A stretch of DNA of 64,000 nucleotides, taken from assembly GCF_006384975.1 (NCBI RefSeq), contig NZ_CP021645.1, positions 3,810,001-3,874,000 on the forward strand. Direction: 5' to 3'. Positions 62,907 through 64,000 of the stretch are shown in pieces (position 1 is the stretch's first letter; the number at the start of each line of letters is the position of its first letter). The notes beneath the pieces were generated by a model. That model did not search any database, was not told the origin of the DNA, and worked only from the letters and a program-made list of their open reading frames with translations. Source of the DNA: Pseudomonas oryzihabitans (GTDB lineage: Bacteria; Pseudomonadota; Gammaproteobacteria; Pseudomonadales; Pseudomonadaceae). Position numbers and translations under genes: made by a program.

Positions 62907-63791
62907 ATGGACCGACGCCTGACCGCCCTGATCACTTGCCTGACCCTCGCCCTGGCCGCGCCCGCCGCCCTCCAGGCCGCCGAGACCGCGACCCTCACCA
63001 AGGCCGCCAAGAGCACCGCCCGCAAAGGGCAGGTCAAGCTCAAGGTACGCACGGCCAGTGAAGGCCGCATCTTCGAGGTGCGCAACGATTTCGACGTCCC
63101 CGTGCGCGTGGAGCTGCGCCTGCAGCGTACCGTCAACGTGGCCGGCGCCGAACGGCCGATCCGCCAGGTGGTGGAGCCGCGCTCCACGGTGCAGCTGGCG
63201 GTGATCCGCAAGCGGCAGCAGGGCTTTCCCATGCACTTCGACCAGTCGTTCAGCTACAGCCCGCAGCTACCGGTCGGGACCCTGCCAGCGGGTGCTGAAA
63301 CCGCGCTGGACGCTACGGGTGGCGGCATCGGCTACGGCTATGCCTGGCCCTGGCGCCAGGGTATCTACTACGTGACCCAGGGCGCCGGCGGCGACTTCAG
63401 CCACAACACGCCCAAGGGGCGCTATGCGGTGGACATCGCCATGCCCGAGGGCACGCCCATCGCCGCTGCCCGCGCCGGTACGGTGATCGATGTGGAGAAC
63501 GGTCAATTCGGCCATGGTCCCAGTCCATCCGGCAACTTCGTGCGCATCGCCCATGAGGACGGCAGCCAGAGTGCCTATCTGCACCTGCGCCGGGGTTCGG
63601 TCAAGGTACGCCCTGGTGAACGGGTCGAGGTAGGTACGCTGCTGGCGGAGTCGGGCAATACCGGACGCAGTACCGGGCCGCACCTGCACTTCGTGGTGCA
63701 GGCCTATGAGGGCGGCGACCTGGTCTCCATTCCCTTCCGTTTCATCCGACCTTTGGCGGCCCTGCCCAACATGGCATTGGGTGACCGTTAG
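62907..63791 (+). CDS. Secreted M23 (LytM) peptidase, paralogue of the one at 60605
   Basis: 294 residues from ATG 62907. The signal peptide ends near LQA (residue 23). A domain with IFEVRNDFDVPVRVELRLQR parallels VLEVRNDSFLPVTVTLRLS in the first peptidase. The M23 part is nearly the same: GDFSHNTPKGRYAVDIAMP and NTGRSTGPHLHFVVQ, zinc ligands intact. It lacks the DUF4124 start. The two genes flank an AraC regulator and a palindromic element, indicating an old duplication. Confidence 0.88.
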   Translation: MDRRLTALITCLTLALAAPAALQAAETATLTKAAKSTARKGQVKLKVRTASEGRIFEVRNDFDVPVRVELRLQRTVNVAGAERPIRQVVEPRSTVQLAVIRKRQQGFPMHFDQSFSYSPQLPVGTLPAGAETALDATGGGIGYGYAWPWRQGIYYVTQGAGGDFSHNTPKGRYAVDIAMPEGTPIAAARAGTVIDVENGQFGHGPSPSGNFVRIAHEDGSQSAYLHLRRGSVKVRPGERVEVGTLLAESGNTGRSTGPHLHFVVQAYEGGDLVSIPFRFIRPLAALPNMALGDR

Positions 63792-64000
63792 GTCCTCTTG
63801 CGGACAGTTCTTGCCCCTATGAGCGTCAAGGCTCTAATCCGGCACTAAAAGCGTCGTCCTGGTCGGAAATTCATTGCCAGCAGTCAGGTCGGTGGCGTTA
63901 TGCTATCACCTGTTTTTTGGCTCTAACTCTGCTGTATCACCAGCTGTCTTCCCGCCGTATCAGCTGTGGACGATGCCCATGAATGGATTCTTAACCGTCC
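63792..64000. other. Right-edge intergenic sequence
   Basis: No complete gene. An ATG at 63979 (MNGFLTV...) preceded by TGGA could open a plus-strand gene that runs off the window. The composition is less GC-rich, consistent with a promoter region. Confidence 0.3.

Overview
The window is high-GC DNA from a gammaproteobacterium of the Pseudomonas type, most like the P. oryzihabitans/psychrotolerans group. This is inferred from gene content and order: arnBCADTEF-ugd, the enlarged pseudomonad-type PstC and PstA, the response regulator gene next to phoU, and zapA beside a small coiled-coil gene. No rRNA, tRNA or CRISPR array was seen. There are about 48 intact genes and several gene relics.

Region 1 (1-12200) is a contact-dependent inhibition (CDI) island. 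A giant CdiA-type exoprotein gene enters from the left edge. It ends in a variable, less GC-rich toxin region and overlaps its presumed immunity gene by 4 bp. Downstream lies a graveyard of orphan modules: two more small AT-rich immunity-like genes, each preceded by the 3' scrap of a lost toxin domain, plus scraps of cdiA itself. A 786-bp REP-associated tyrosine transposase unit with perfect 23-bp inverted ends sits in the middle.

Region 2 (12194-23097) holds, on the minus strand, a chaperone operon (HscC Hsp70, a degenerate J-domain membrane protein and a DUF3829 protein), a classical autotransporter, an RDD protein and a CsgG/DUF4810/DUF799 lipoprotein triad. A lipoprotein hydrolase lies on the plus strand.

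Region 3 (23098-34696) is metabolic and accessory: a LysR regulator converging on a TRAP transporter plus PLP-enzyme operon, a periplasmic esterase, a higBA toxin-antitoxin pair with two palindromic operator candidates, an I78-like inhibitor lipoprotein, and a plus-strand operon (AlgE-like porin, aromatic-acid MFS transporter, thiolase) preceded by a PcaR-like box.

Region 4 (34697-49159) holds an OmpR-family two-component system, periplasmic chorismate mutase, zapA with its small neighbour, and the complete lipid A aminoarabinose operon arnBCADTEF-ugd. The operon is extended by a second GT39-type glycosyltransferase gene. Four direct repeats spaced at 11 bp lie in front of arnB and look like an OmpR-family operator.

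Region 5 (49180-64000) holds a beta-propeller protein, an M20 amidohydrolase with an MHS transporter, and the Pho regulon block pstS, pstCAB and phoU, with Pho boxes before both pstS and pstC. It ends with a CheY-type regulator and two paralogous secreted M23 peptidases flanking an AraC regulator and a long palindromic intergenic repeat.
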